Assembly (NCBI GenBank): GCA_964473485.1
Contig: CAYYPH010000019.1
Span: 15,522 to 79,521, forward strand
DNA length: 64,000 nucleotides
Reading direction: 5' to 3'
Source of the DNA: CAIVAT01 sp964473485
GTDB lineage: Bacteria > Bacteroidota > Bacteroidia > Bacteroidales > FEN-979
The notes under the pieces were generated by a model, which saw only the letters and a list, made by a program, of their open reading frames with translations, had not been told where the DNA came from and ran no database searches. Below are positions 45,225-53,716 of the stretch, piece by piece (position 1 is the stretch's first letter; every line of letters begins with the position of its first letter). The position numbers were made by a program, and so were the translations under genes.

Positions 45225-45875
45225 TTATTCAACGATCCTGATCGTCATTTTGATATCCTTTGCCGGACGGTCGCCGGGACCCTTTTCACAGGCAGCGATC
45301 TTGTCGATCACATCGAGACCCTCGGTGATCTCGCCGTAAACGGTGTATTGGTTATCCAGAAAAGGGGTTCCGCCGACCGTCTCATAGATCTTCTTCTGCT
45401 CCGGGGTGTAATTGCCGGTAAGCTGGGCGGCACTCATCTTTTTACCCTGGACAATGTAAAACTGCGATCCCGAGGAAGCCTTGGCCGGGTTTACCTGGTC
45501 GCCCTGGCGGGCTGCTGCAAGCGCACCTTTCTTGTGAATGAACTTCGTATTGAATTCGGCAGGAACCGTATATCCCGGACCTCCCACTCCCAATTGCTGA
45601 CCGGGTTTCGCATTTTTCGAATCGGGGTCGCCGCCCTGGATCATGAAACCGCTGATAACGCGGTGAAACAGGAGGCCATCGTAAAAGCCTGATTTGGCAA
45701 GCTTCACAAAATTATCACGGTGCTTCGGGGTCTCGTTGTAAAGGATCCCCGTCATGTCGCCATAATCGGTATGAATGACAAATTTTACCACTTTTTGTTC
45801 TGATTTGGTCTGTGACATCAAGGTAAGATTAAAAATGAAAACTGTTGCAAGTAAGGTTAATGCGATTCTTTTCAT
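45225..45875 (-). CDS. Exported cyclophilin-type peptidyl-prolyl isomerase
   Basis: A 216-aa protein with an N-terminal signal peptide (MKRIALTLLATVFIFNLTLM). Cyclophilin core: FHRVISGFMIQGGDP contains the catalytic Arg and Phe/Gln motif, followed by GSQFYIVQGK and LDNQYTVYGEITEGLDVID. It should act on proline isomerisation during periplasmic folding. A -7 box TACTTTTG lies at 45896-45903 on the complement. Confidence 0.93.
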   Translation of the reverse strand: MKRIALTLLATVFIFNLTLMSQTKSEQKVVKFVIHTDYGDMTGILYNETPKHRDNFVKLAKSGFYDGLLFHRVISGFMIQGGDPDSKNAKPGQQLGVGGPGYTVPAEFNTKFIHKKGALAAARQGDQVNPAKASSGSQFYIVQGKKMSAAQLTGNYTPEQKKIYETVGGTPFLDNQYTVYGEITEGLDVIDKIAACEKGPGDRPAKDIKMTIRIVE

Positions 45876-46168
45876 GGTTAATGGTTTTGGTCGTGCAAAA
45901 GTACGGAATTTCTTTCACCCGGCAGGCTCGTTCACCGGGAATTCTCCAATTTTCGTCTGGCCTGAACGCCTTCCGGTCGACTTCCACTCAACAAATCCCT
46001 TCTCCTGCCATAATTTTGCCGCCCGAACGTCAAAATAGCACCTTAGCCCCATGTTTTGGCAGGTTTTGAAATGATCTGATTTAATTTATGCTATGGGTGA
46101 GTACCCGTACTGACAAGCTTCCTGATAACTGAAAGTTCATTTATTGAGGAATTAAAAAGTGAAAAAAG

Positions 46169-46735
46169 ATGAAAAACGCAATGTATGGAAATGACATGGA
46201 CCGGATGCCCGACTGGGCATTCAAAACCATGGCCTTCTTGTTCCGGGTCACCGACCTGTTCAAATCACCGGCCGGGAAACTCAATCCCTTTAACATTCAA
46301 AAGGGCCAGACCGTGGTCGATTACGGTTCGGGAACCGGCAGGTACCTGGAACAGGCAGCGATGCTGGTCGGTCCGGGCGGAGTCGTGTACGCAGTTGACA
46401 TTCAACCACTCGCAGTTGAAGCGGCAAAAAAAGTGGCCGTAAACTGCTCACTTCCCAACATCAGGCCGGTCCTCACCGACGGAAAATCTGTGAACATCCC
46501 GGATGGTTCTGCCGACATAATCTATGCCCTCGACATGTTCCACATGGTCAGTGACCACAAGGGATTCCTGGGCGAACTTAACAGGATCGCCAGACCTGGC
46601 GGCCTGTTGTTTCTTGAAGATGGTCACCAGCCGCGCGAAAGATCAAGAGAAAAAGTCGTAAATTCGGGCCAATGGGAAATCGTGGAAGAGACCAAGGGGT
46701 TTATGAAGTGCAGGAAAATCAAAATGAAAAGTTAA
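46169..46735 (+). CDS. Class I SAM-dependent methyltransferase
   Basis: A 188-aa protein with a Rossmann-like SAM-binding motif I (VVDYGSGTGRYLEQA), motif II (VYAVDIQPLAVEAA), and a UbiE-type DGSADIIYALDMFHM, LNRIARPGGLLFLEDG. The substrate is unknown. The 293-nt gap upstream (45876-46168) holds nothing else that I recognise. Confidence 0.88.
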   Translation: MKNAMYGNDMDRMPDWAFKTMAFLFRVTDLFKSPAGKLNPFNIQKGQTVVDYGSGTGRYLEQAAMLVGPGGVVYAVDIQPLAVEAAKKVAVNCSLPNIRPVLTDGKSVNIPDGSADIIYALDMFHMVSDHKGFLGELNRIARPGGLLFLEDGHQPRERSREKVVNSGQWEIVEETKGFMKCRKIKMKS

Positions 46736-46786
46736 AAAGCAAAGTGAAAAGTCGAAAATCAAAATCAAAAATCAAAATACAAAACC
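46734..46786. repeat. AAAATCA-type intergenic short repeat
   Basis: A period-7 tract of AAAATCAAAATC-like units between the methyltransferase and the oxidoreductase gene. Same style as the other filler blocks. Confidence 0.55.
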
Positions 46787-46787
46787 T

Positions 46788-47426
46788 ATGAAAATTTTGA
46801 TTCTGGGGGCCACAGGGCGCACAGGCGGCAGGATCGCCACAATGGCTAACAACTCCGGCCATAAAGTAACAGCCATCGTCAGAAACCTTCAGAAAGCCAC
46901 GCTGCCGTTTGTGGAGTATATGGAAGGTGCACCTGCCGACGGTGCCCTGCTCACCCGAACATTGACCGGCATCGACGCCGTGGTGGTTGCGCTGAATATC
47001 AACCGGGTATCCGATAATCCATGGGCAAAAGTAGCCTCCCCGCTCACCCTGATCTCTGACACCGTCAGCGCGCTCATCCCGGCCATGGAACAGAACGGTG
47101 TGAAGCGGATCGTGACCATCAGCGCATCGGGGGTGGGAGATTCGTGGAGCGATATGCCGTTGGCCGGCAAACTCTTCATCCGGTATTCGAATATCTGGAA
47201 AGCCTACCTTGATCACGACCGCCAGGAGAAACTGCTTCGCTCGTCCGGCCTCGACTGGACCATCGCCCGTCCCGTCATGCTGAATGACAAACCTTCGGAA
47301 AACTACCGGACCGCAACAGGAAAAGCGCTTTCACCCTCCATCCCGCGCAATGCCGTGGCAAAATTCGTGGTCGACACACTGGAGCAGCGAACGCACATCA
47401 GGGAGATAGTGGCATTGTTTGAATGA
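46788..47426 (+). CDS. NAD(P)-binding SDR/NmrA-like oxidoreductase
   Basis: A 212-aa Rossmann protein with ILGATGRTGGRIATMANN (glycine-rich nucleotide loop), IDAVVVALNINR and ASGVGDSWSD. It resembles atypical SDRs such as NAD(P)H-binding YwnB-like or flavin-reductase-like proteins. It lacks a clear YxxxK. Substrate unknown. It may be co-transcribed with the upstream methyltransferase. Confidence 0.85.
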   Translation: MKILILGATGRTGGRIATMANNSGHKVTAIVRNLQKATLPFVEYMEGAPADGALLTRTLTGIDAVVVALNINRVSDNPWAKVASPLTLISDTVSALIPAMEQNGVKRIVTISASGVGDSWSDMPLAGKLFIRYSNIWKAYLDHDRQEKLLRSSGLDWTIARPVMLNDKPSENYRTATGKALSPSIPRNAVAKFVVDTLEQRTHIREIVALFE

Positions 47427-47566
47427 GTGATTGAGTGAATGAGTGAATGAAAAATTGATTGAATGATTGATTGATTGATTGATCTATTTTTCCCTAATCG
47501 CTAATCCCTAATCCCCAATCCCTAATTTTGAATTTTGACATTTGCATTTTGAATTTTGAATTATCT
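47423..47566. repeat. Composite intergenic repeat (four blocks)
   Basis: (GAGTGAAT)n, (GATTGATT)n, (CTAATCC)n and (ATTTTGA)n follow in the same order of block types as at 22658-22890, with CTAATCC replacing ATTGCCT in the third slot. Confidence 0.8.
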
Positions 47567-48151
47567 TCATCCCTCCTCTTCCCTCCTTTTTTCAGTGTAG
47601 CATCTGCGGCAAAGCGGTTCATAGGTGTCGGTGGCGCCGAGCATCACCAGGTGGTCGTCGTGGATCTTGCGGTGGGTGTATTGGGCCAGGTCGCCGCAGT
47701 TCATGCAGATGGCGTGCACCTTGGTCACATCCTCGGCGATGGCGATCAGCTCGGGCATGGGGCCGAAGGGTTTTCCGAGGTAGTCCATGTCAAGGCCCGC
47801 CACGATGACGCGGATTCCATTGGCGGCAAGGGTATTGCAAACTGCGGGCAATTCGCTGTCGAAAAACTGCGCCTCATCGATCCCCACCACGTTGACATCA
47901 TTGGTAAGCAGCAGGATTTGGGAAGCCGACTGGACAGGCGTCGACAGGATCGCATTTTCATCATGCGACACCACGTTCAGCTCATCGTACCGCTTATCCA
48001 CCTCCGGCTTGAAAATCTCCACCTTCTGGCGGGCTATCCTGGCACGTTTCAGCCGCCGTATCAGCTCCTCGGTCTTGCCCGAGAACATCGAACCGCAGAT
48101 CACCTCGATCCATCCCAGGCGGTCTACCTGATTATTTTTCTCAATCTGCAT
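47567..48151 (-). CDS. tdk: Thymidine kinase
   Basis: A 194-aa type II thymidine kinase: P-loop GSMFSGKTEELIRR, DEAQFF Mg-binding motif (VGIDEAQFFD), and zinc Cys pairs (CMNCGDLAQYTHRK, PLCRRCY). It salvages thymidine to dTMP. Confidence 0.96.
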   Translation of the reverse strand: MQIEKNNQVDRLGWIEVICGSMFSGKTEELIRRLKRARIARQKVEIFKPEVDKRYDELNVVSHDENAILSTPVQSASQILLLTNDVNVVGIDEAQFFDSELPAVCNTLAANGIRVIVAGLDMDYLGKPFGPMPELIAIAEDVTKVHAICMNCGDLAQYTHRKIHDDHLVMLGATDTYEPLCRRCYTEKRREEEG

Positions 48152-48235
48152 CCGGCAGGGGTAAAAATTGTAATTTTATGGCTGTTTTGAGACAAAGATA
48201 CAACTTTTAGCGGTTCTGTAGATCGAACGGGCAGG

Positions 48236-48312
48236 AATGGGGTGAACAGGTGAGCAGGTGAACAGGTGAACAGGTAAGCAGGTGAACAGGTGAGCGGGTG
48301 AGCAGGGAAACG
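48236..48312. repeat. CAGGTGAA/CAGGTGAG period-8 tandem repeat
   Basis: About nine imperfect 8-bp units run up to one base before a possible ATG at 48314. Directly in front of the hypothetical 398-aa gene. Confidence 0.8.
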
Positions 48313-48373
48313 GATGGACAGAATTTTGGTTAAAACTTCGAATCAGGCCACTGGCCGTGATATCCATATCAAA

Positions 48374-49510
48374 ATGAACAAACTGATCATCAAGGAAGAG
48401 CTGAAATGGCTCATCGAGGCCATCAATGAACAGTTCGCGACCGTCCGCGAGTACGAGGACCGGATCCCGCAGATCGAATTTGACATCCTGATGGAAAATG
48501 TCAGGAAGTTCTATGACGATCTTCGTAAACTGCAGCGGATCAACGATATGCACCTGTTGCCGGAACCCGGGGAAAGCCACGGTTCGCACAAGGTCTTTGC
48601 CGGTCCCGGGGGTTCCGTTGTAAAGGCTGAACCGCCTTCGCCGAAGCCCTTCGCGGGATCCGGGAACGTTCAGCCTTCCCGGTCATCCGTTCAGGGACCC
48701 CAGGCAGGCCAGGCCGGTTTTTCGCCCGAAAAAACCAACCCCGGTTCAGCCCACAACACCGTATCAACCTCCCGGCCCACAACCATTGCCGGCACGGAAC
48801 GCCCGCATGGCCATGCCGGTGAAACCATGGCTGCACCGGGTGTCAGTGCATCCGCATTGCCCCCTGATTCACATTACTACCCGCAGCAAACGGATGACGC
48901 CAATTCGCCACCTGGCACGAAGGGGCACATTCATGCACTGAAGTACGACAGGGAAGAGTGGAATGAGTCGCGGAAATTGCAAAAGGAAGGACCAGGCAGC
49001 GACATTCCGCCGCAGCCGGCATCCGGGAACCTGGTGCCGGAACCTGAAGCCGGAACCTTTTTAGCACCTGATAACCTGGAGACCGGAACGCCATCCGAAC
49101 CATATCCATCTTTCAAAGTGACATTCGAGCCTCCGTCCCGTCAACCGAAAGAACAGCTGACTGCGCCGAAGAAACCGAAAAAACAGCCCGAAATTGACCT
49201 GTTTGCCGCTGCAGAGCCCGAATTCAGCATCAAACTGAAGGAGGCGCGCGAAAAGACGCTGCCGAAAGGCGGTTCCGCCCGGATCGACAACCTCAAAAGT
49301 GCCATCACCATCAACGACAAGTTCATGTTCATCAACGAACTGTTCGACGGCAACCTGCGCGAGTACAACGAGACCATCGAGACGCTGAACGGCTTCAAGA
49401 CCCTCGACCAGGCGGGCGATTACCTCGACCTGATGCGCCGTAAAAACTTCTGGGACACCGGCTCGAACGCGTTTAAAAAACTCCAGGAGCTGGTGGAGAA
49501 AAAGTTCTGA
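48374..49510 (+). CDS. Hypothetical protein with disordered middle and conserved ends
   Basis: A 378-aa protein from the ATG at 48374 (MNKLIIKEELKWLIEAINEQ); an ATG at 48314 directly after the repeat tract would add 20 residues. Residues 1-60 are helical. About 65-290 is Pro/Ser/Gly/Ala-rich and probably disordered. The last 75 residues (RIDNLKSAITINDKFMFINE onward, LFDGNLREYNETIETLNGF) are helical and look conserved. No signal peptide, no named domain. It is a cytosolic linker-type protein of unknown function. Confidence 0.75.
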   Translation: MNKLIIKEELKWLIEAINEQFATVREYEDRIPQIEFDILMENVRKFYDDLRKLQRINDMHLLPEPGESHGSHKVFAGPGGSVVKAEPPSPKPFAGSGNVQPSRSSVQGPQAGQAGFSPEKTNPGSAHNTVSTSRPTTIAGTERPHGHAGETMAAPGVSASALPPDSHYYPQQTDDANSPPGTKGHIHALKYDREEWNESRKLQKEGPGSDIPPQPASGNLVPEPEAGTFLAPDNLETGTPSEPYPSFKVTFEPPSRQPKEQLTAPKKPKKQPEIDLFAAAEPEFSIKLKEAREKTLPKGGSARIDNLKSAITINDKFMFINELFDGNLREYNETIETLNGFKTLDQAGDYLDLMRRKNFWDTGSNAFKKLQELVEKKF

Positions 49511-49519
49511 AGCGGGAAT

Positions 49520-49665
49520 GGCCCCCTCCCAACCTCCCCCAATCGGGGGAGGAGTAAGCGCTCTGAAATGAAATGGTTTAAGACAGGTTATATTGACATA
49601 CAAGAATCTTTGAATCCCATCTCCCTTCCCCCGACTTGGGGGAAGGGCCGGGGATGGGGGCTAAT
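49520..49665. repeat. C/G-run palindromic intergenic repeat pair
   Basis: Two related palindromic units (CCCCCAATCGGGGGAGG near 49545 and CCCCCGACTTGGGGGAAGG near 49628) lie between the hypothetical gene and dusB. They belong to the same C-run/G-run style as the units inside the three histidine kinases. Confidence 0.65.
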
Positions 49666-50647
49666 CAAGCTCTGAAAGTATGCTCTCCACCTCCTCCAGA
49701 CTTCCGGCCGTCACCAGCCGCATCCGGTGTTTCCTGAAATCGGGAACTCCCCTGAAATAGCCGCTGTACATCTTCCGGATCTCGAGCAGCGTGGCCCGTT
49801 CGCCTTTGTAGGGGATCGATGTGCCCAGGTGTTCGCGCAACACCGCGATGCGTTCGTGCAGACCGGGCGGATCAGCCGGGGGATTGCCGGCCAACGCATT
49901 TTTGATCTCACGGAATATCCATGGGTTGCCGGTGGCCGCGCGGCCGACAAGGATGCCGTCGACGCCCCAGCGGTTCTTCATCTCCACGGCCTTCGCCCCC
50001 GAATCGATGTCGCCGTTGCCGAACACCGGGATCTTCATCCGGGGATTGTCCTTCACCGCGCCGATCAGGGTCCAGTCGGCCACTCCGCCGTAAAGCTGGG
50101 CGCGGGTGCGTCCGTGAATGGCCAGGGCGCTTATACCAACATCCTGCAGATGTTCGGCAATGGTCACGATCTCTTTGTGCTCCTCATCCCACCCCAGGCG
50201 GGTTTTGGCAGTCACCGGCAGGCGGGTCGACCTGACCACCGCCTCCGCAATCCCGATCATCTTCGGGATGTCCTGCAAAAGGGCCGCCCCACCGCCCTTC
50301 ATGACGATCTTGCGGACCGGGCATCCGAAGTTGAGGTCGATGTAATCTGGATTGGCCTCCTGGGCCACTTCGGCCGCCTGCATCATGGTTTCGGCCGAAC
50401 TCCCGAAGATCTGGATCCCCACCGGCCGTTCCTCCGGTTCGAACTGCAGCTTGATGCGGCTCTTCCAGGCGTCGCGGATCAGGCCGTCGGCCGAAATGAA
50501 TTCAGTGACCACCACATCGGCGCCAAACCGCCTGCAGATGCGCCGGAAAGGCGAATCGGTGACATCCTCCATGGGCGCCAGGATCACGGGGAACTCCCCG
50601 GCTTCAACGTTTCCGATCCTTACCAAAATATCGTAATTTAGCCGCAA
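49661..50647 (-). CDS. dusB: tRNA-dihydrouridine synthase B-like
   Basis: A 328-aa FMN enzyme reducing uridines in tRNA. Family markers are ILAPMEDVTDSPFRRICRRFGAD, the catalytic Cys in NFGCPVRKIVMKGGGAALL, KTRLGWDEEH, ALAIHGRTRAQLYGGVADW, and FGNGDIDSG. Divergent from the CPBP gene with 15 nt between the starts. Confidence 0.95.
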   Translation of the reverse strand: MRLNYDILVRIGNVEAGEFPVILAPMEDVTDSPFRRICRRFGADVVVTEFISADGLIRDAWKSRIKLQFEPEERPVGIQIFGSSAETMMQAAEVAQEANPDYIDLNFGCPVRKIVMKGGGAALLQDIPKMIGIAEAVVRSTRLPVTAKTRLGWDEEHKEIVTIAEHLQDVGISALAIHGRTRAQLYGGVADWTLIGAVKDNPRMKIPVFGNGDIDSGAKAVEMKNRWGVDGILVGRAATGNPWIFREIKNALAGNPPADPPGLHERIAVLREHLGTSIPYKGERATLLEIRKMYSGYFRGVPDFRKHRMRLVTAGSLEEVESILSELD

Positions 50648-50662
50648 AAATAGCCAATTTCC

Positions 50663-51580
50663 GTGTACCTTCCCAAACCGCCGCTGCTCGACAGCCTGAC
50701 CCCCTTTGCCCGGATTCTCTTTGCCATTTTGCTGATCATCAGCTGTTTTTCCATTTCCTTTCTGGCAGGGCTCCTACTGGTCCAACCGCTCTTCGGATTT
50801 TCGGTGAGCGACGTGATGCATTCCCTTGCCAATTATGACGATCCTGCAACCCTACGGGTGCTCGAGTTTTTCCAGGTCCTCCAGACCATCGGACTGTTCA
50901 TCCTTCCTCCCCTGCTGGCCTCGTACTGTTTCGGCGCCGGCATCCCCTCCTACCTGAAGCTCGGCAAACCCTCCAAACCGCTCGTTTACCTGCTCACGGT
51001 TTTCCTGCTTTTTGCCTCCCTCCCGGCGATCAACTGGCTGATCGACCTCAACGAAGCCATCCGACTGCCCGGTTTCCTGGGCGGCGTGGAAGCCTGGATG
51101 AAACAGACGGAGGAAGAGGCTGCGCGGCTTACCGAAGCATTCATGCAGATGGACAGCCCCGGGTCGTTCCTCTTCAACCTGGCGATGGTGGCCATCCTTC
51201 CGGCCTTCGGCGAGGAGATGCTCTTCAGGGGGCTGCTGCAGCAGTTGTTCCGCGACTGGCTGGGCAGCATTCACCTGGCCATTTTCCTCGCGGCTTTTCT
51301 CTTCTCGGCCATGCACATGCAGTTCTACGGCTTTATCCCGAGGTTCCTGCTGGGACTGGCCTTCGGGTACCTCTTTTACTGGTCGGGCTCGCTATGGGTC
51401 GCCATTTTCGCCCATTTCATCAATAACGGCGCCGCCGTGACGGTCGCCTACCTCTCGCAGCTCGGCATCCTGAGCGGCGACTGGGAAAACTTCGGATCAA
51501 CCTCCAGCGGGTGGATCATTGCCATGAGCGCCATTGTGAGCCTGCTTACGCTCCACACGATTTACAGGAAACGTGTTTGA
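50663..51580 (+). CDS. CPBP-family intramembrane glutamic protease
   Basis: A 305-aa protein starting with GTG, with about eight TM helices. The Abi/CAAX motifs are present: E184-E185 in FGEEMLFRGLLQQLF, H in SAMHMQFYGFIPRF, and H/N in AIFAHFINNGAAV. Members cleave membrane substrates; the target is not predictable. Only 15 nt separate it from the divergent dusB. Confidence 0.92.
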   Translation: MYLPKPPLLDSLTPFARILFAILLIISCFSISFLAGLLLVQPLFGFSVSDVMHSLANYDDPATLRVLEFFQVLQTIGLFILPPLLASYCFGAGIPSYLKLGKPSKPLVYLLTVFLLFASLPAINWLIDLNEAIRLPGFLGGVEAWMKQTEEEAARLTEAFMQMDSPGSFLFNLAMVAILPAFGEEMLFRGLLQQLFRDWLGSIHLAIFLAAFLFSAMHMQFYGFIPRFLLGLAFGYLFYWSGSLWVAIFAHFINNGAAVTVAYLSQLGILSGDWENFGSTSSGWIIAMSAIVSLLTLHTIYRKRV

Positions 51581-51587
51581 TTGATCC

Positions 51588-51664
51588 CCCACCCCGTCGG
51601 GGTAGGGGGACCCCGACGGGGTGGGGAGACCCCGACGGGGTGGGGAGACCCCGACGGGGTGGGG
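51588..51664. repeat. Tandem CCCCGACGGGGTGGGGAGA repeat
   Basis: One inverted and three direct copies of a 19-bp unit with palindromic core CCCCGACGGGG or CCCCGTCGGGG. The CCCTGTCAGGG insert in the FISUMP fragment at 52262 has the same architecture. Confidence 0.85.
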
Positions 51665-51962
51665 GCAGGCAGTTCCTCCCCTGAATGTTCACTCCATCGG
51701 TTGCAGGAAATGGCTGGTGACGAGATGTATTGTTTTCGAAACGAGCATTTCCATAATACCCTTGTATTTCTAAAGTAACTGTGCTATAGTTGCCTTGTAT
51801 TTTTAAAATACCGGCTATGGACAGATTACAGGATATGTATTATCGACAGCCCCATACGGAGAGCTTCGCGAACAGAAACTGGTATTTCTTCCGTTGTATT
51901 ATGCTTATTCACTGGCGAGAGGCCAATGAAATTTTCCCGAAATTTGGTTGATCCAGCCAATT

Positions 51963-52000
51963 GCGTCACGAATCACGCGTCACCCGTCATGCGTCACGAC
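51963..52000. repeat. CGTCACG-type repeat at the FISUMP loop/fragment junction
   Basis: Period-7 units (GCGTCAC with variants) of the intergenic family seen at 22658, 42190 and 43930, ending exactly where FISUMP homology begins. Confidence 0.7.
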
Positions 52001-52261
52001 CTTTACCAATGGGACGAACTCATGACCTACCAAACCGCCGAAGGTTCTCAGGGTCTCTGTCCTCCCGGCTGGCATGTTCCAACGGAATCGGACTGGTCCG
52101 TACTTTTCGCCTTCTACCAGGGCGCAAGCCGCGCCGGACGGCCTTTGCAGGATACCCTGATCAATGGATTCAAAGCCCTGATGAGCGGCGTGTTTTACGC
52201 ACAGAGCTTCATGAAATATGAGGATTTTGCCGCGTTTTTATGGTCGTCCACCCTGTCAGGG

Positions 52262-52299
52262 TCCTACCACCCCGACAGGGTCCTGCCACCCTGTCAGGG
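52262..52299. repeat. 38-bp CCCTGTCAGGG-type insertion
   Basis: Compared with the intact copy at 59861, 38 extra bases lie between two copies of CTGTCAGGG. They contain CCCCGACAGGG and CCCTGTCAGGG palindromes. The length is not a multiple of three and breaks the FISUMP frame. Confidence 0.8.
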
Positions 52300-52403
52300 T
52301 CTGACCGCGCCCTGGTTCATGGTATGAACAACTGGAACTTTTCGGTATCGCTTTATCCGGTGCTGCGGTCGAACGGGTTTGGGGTGAGGTGGTTGAGGGA
52401 TAA

Positions 52404-52754
52404 TTAATCGAATCCGTTTGCCAGGATTGTCTCCAATCCGGATCTTAATTTTGGAAGGTGATTGCGGATGATCTCCCAAACTTCTGCAGGATATATTCCG
52501 AAATAATCATGGGCAAGTACGTTTCTGAATGCATAAATTTTTCTCCAGTCAATGTCGGGATGTTCATCTTTGAACTGTTCAGAAAGTTTGCCGACAAATT
52601 CGCCCAAAACAATAAAATTCATGATGGTTGCATCAAAACTTTCAATATCCCGTTCAAACTCTTCGCAATTGGCTATATCACCTGTATACTGACTGATTTT
52701 ATCCATGGTCTCAATCATTACCAGGATAATAGCCATGTCCCTCTGATCAAACAT
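52404..52754 (-). CDS. hepT: HepT-like HEPN toxin (RNase)
   Basis: A 116-aa protein from the ATG at 52754. A longer frame to 52817 would overlap the antitoxin by 71 nt; this start gives an 8-nt overlap typical of the family. The HEPN motif is R77-x4-H82-x-Y84 (RNVLAHDY). In studied systems the R/H pair is the RNase site and the Tyr is the target of AMPylation by the MntA partner. The stop TAA shares bases with the stop of FISUMP fragment 1. Confidence 0.9.
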   Translation of the reverse strand: MFDQRDMAIILVMIETMDKISQYTGDIANCEEFERDIESFDATIMNFIVLGEFVGKLSEQFKDEHPDIDWRKIYAFRNVLAHDYFGIYPAEVWEIIRNHLPKLRSGLETILANGFD

Positions 52755-53046
52755 AAATGGCCTCTTTGATGATAAGACTGCGGAATTGAGGCCGTATGGC
52801 CTGCTCGTAACAAACATCTATCCTTCGTAGGAATCGCGCGGAAAGCAGATCGCGAAAGGCTAATCTCTTTTCAAGCATATTTTCGGTTCCGGGCTCCATG
52901 CTGATCAGAATGTCAATATCACTGACCTCACTTTGTTCTCCCCGGGCGAACGAACCAAAAACAGCTACACGATCAATTCCGTAAAGGGAGCGATATAATT
53001 CCTTATTATCATGCAGATGTGCAAGGAGTTCAGTTTTAGTGAGCAT
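52747..53046 (-). CDS. mntA: MntA-like nucleotidyltransferase antitoxin
   Basis: A 99-aa minimal nucleotidyltransferase with the full GSx10DxD motif: G31-S32 and D43-D45 (VFGSFARGEQSEVSDIDILI). In the known HEPN/MNT modules this enzyme neutralises HepT by adding AMP to its Tyr. It lies upstream of hepT with an 8-nt overlap. The promoter at 53066-53095 is of consensus quality. Confidence 0.92.
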   Translation of the reverse strand: MLTKTELLAHLHDNKELYRSLYGIDRVAVFGSFARGEQSEVSDIDILISMEPGTENMLEKRLAFRDLLSARFLRRIDVCYEQAIRPQFRSLIIKEAIYV

Positions 53047-53065
53047 GATCAGCGCTAAATTTGTA

Positions 53066-53095
53066 CAAAGATAAATAAACCACCGCGTTGATCAA
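53066..53095 (-). promoter_or_regulatory. Promoter of mntA-hepT
   Basis: On the complement: TTG (53095-53093), 19 nt, TATCTTTG (53073-53066). The ATG follows after about 20 nt. Confidence 0.7.
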
Positions 53096-53104
53096 ACTTC
53101 TTTT

Positions 53105-53495
53105 TTGATATTCTTGTGCGGAACCGGCGCCATCAGGCCATTCCATGGGATTGGATTCAATTTTTTAGCCAGGTATTTTTTACCTTTGAAAGAGGGATTT
53201 CATGGGGAGCAGACACAAAGCGCTCTGTTCGGTAACCCATCTGTCTTATCTCGCTACGAAAAAACTAACACGGGATCAATACAAAATGCAAAGGCAAAAG
53301 GCAAAAGGTATGGGCATTAAATGGTTTATTCAAAAAAAAATGCTTACCATAGAGCTTCAAGCCCTTGAACAACCTAAGAGTTTTCCTCTGATATTCAGGT
53401 AGAAATTTGTTCATTCCTCTTTTCGATTTCGCTGCATCTCCTTACGTCAATTCTGTTTCAGGCAACTTCATATTCCAATCTCATTGGTTTTGGCA
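53105..53495. other. Gap without recognisable gene
   Basis: Between the mntA promoter and FISUMP fragment 2. Short open frames exist here (for example 53202-53402, Lys-rich), but none has a recognisable domain, a convincing start or neighbour-like codon use. It may be decayed coding DNA. Confidence 0.4.
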
Positions 53496-53618
53496 TCGAC
53501 GCCATCGGGCAGCGATCGCGCCCTTGCGCATGGCATGAACACCTGGAACTTCTCGGTGTTGCGCTACCCGGCGCTGCGGTCGAACGGGTTTGGGGTGAGG
53601 CGCTTGCGTGATCAGTAG
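53496..53618 (+). pseudogene. FISUMP-domain fragment 2 (C-terminal 40 residues only)
   Basis: The frame reads STPSGSDRALAHGMNTWNFS, then LRYPALRSNGFGVRRLRDQ and a TAG. It matches the last part of the FISUMP domain at 59870-59988 very closely at DNA level. It has no start. It is followed by TTCAAAATGC-type filler and the convergent AbiEii gene. Confidence 0.85.
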
Positions 53619-53716
53619 AATTCAAAATGCAAAATTGGCTTCGCCGAGCTCCGCTTCGCTCCGGTTCAAATGTCAAAATTCAAAGTCAGTAGGCAAAATT
53701 ACATTGAATGGATTGA

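Larger units (their letters stand above)
51926..52407 (+). pseudogene. FISUMP-domain fragment 1, frameshifted by a repeat insertion
   Basis: The domain starts abruptly at LYQWDELMTYQ (52001) and continues through LCPPGWHVPTESDW to FLWSSTLSG. A 38-bp insertion at 52262-52299 shifts the frame; the rest (SDRALVHGMNNWNF to GFGVRWLRDN) is intact in another frame, with its stop at 52405-52407. The N-terminal half of FISUMP and a signal peptide are missing. Just upstream (51963-52000) is a CACGCGTCAC-type repeat read in frame. The last bases overlap the stop of the convergent hepT. It is likely non-functional on its own but could be a donor of sequence. Confidence 0.85.

Noticed and set aside
51926..52327. 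The 133-aa frame as an intact small gene
   Set aside because: Comparison with intact FISUMP copies shows a missing N-terminal half and a frameshift by the 38-bp insertion.
53105..53402. Small ORFs as genes between mntA and FISUMP fragment 2
   Set aside because: No domain, poor starts, composition unlike neighbours, overlapping each other in different frames.
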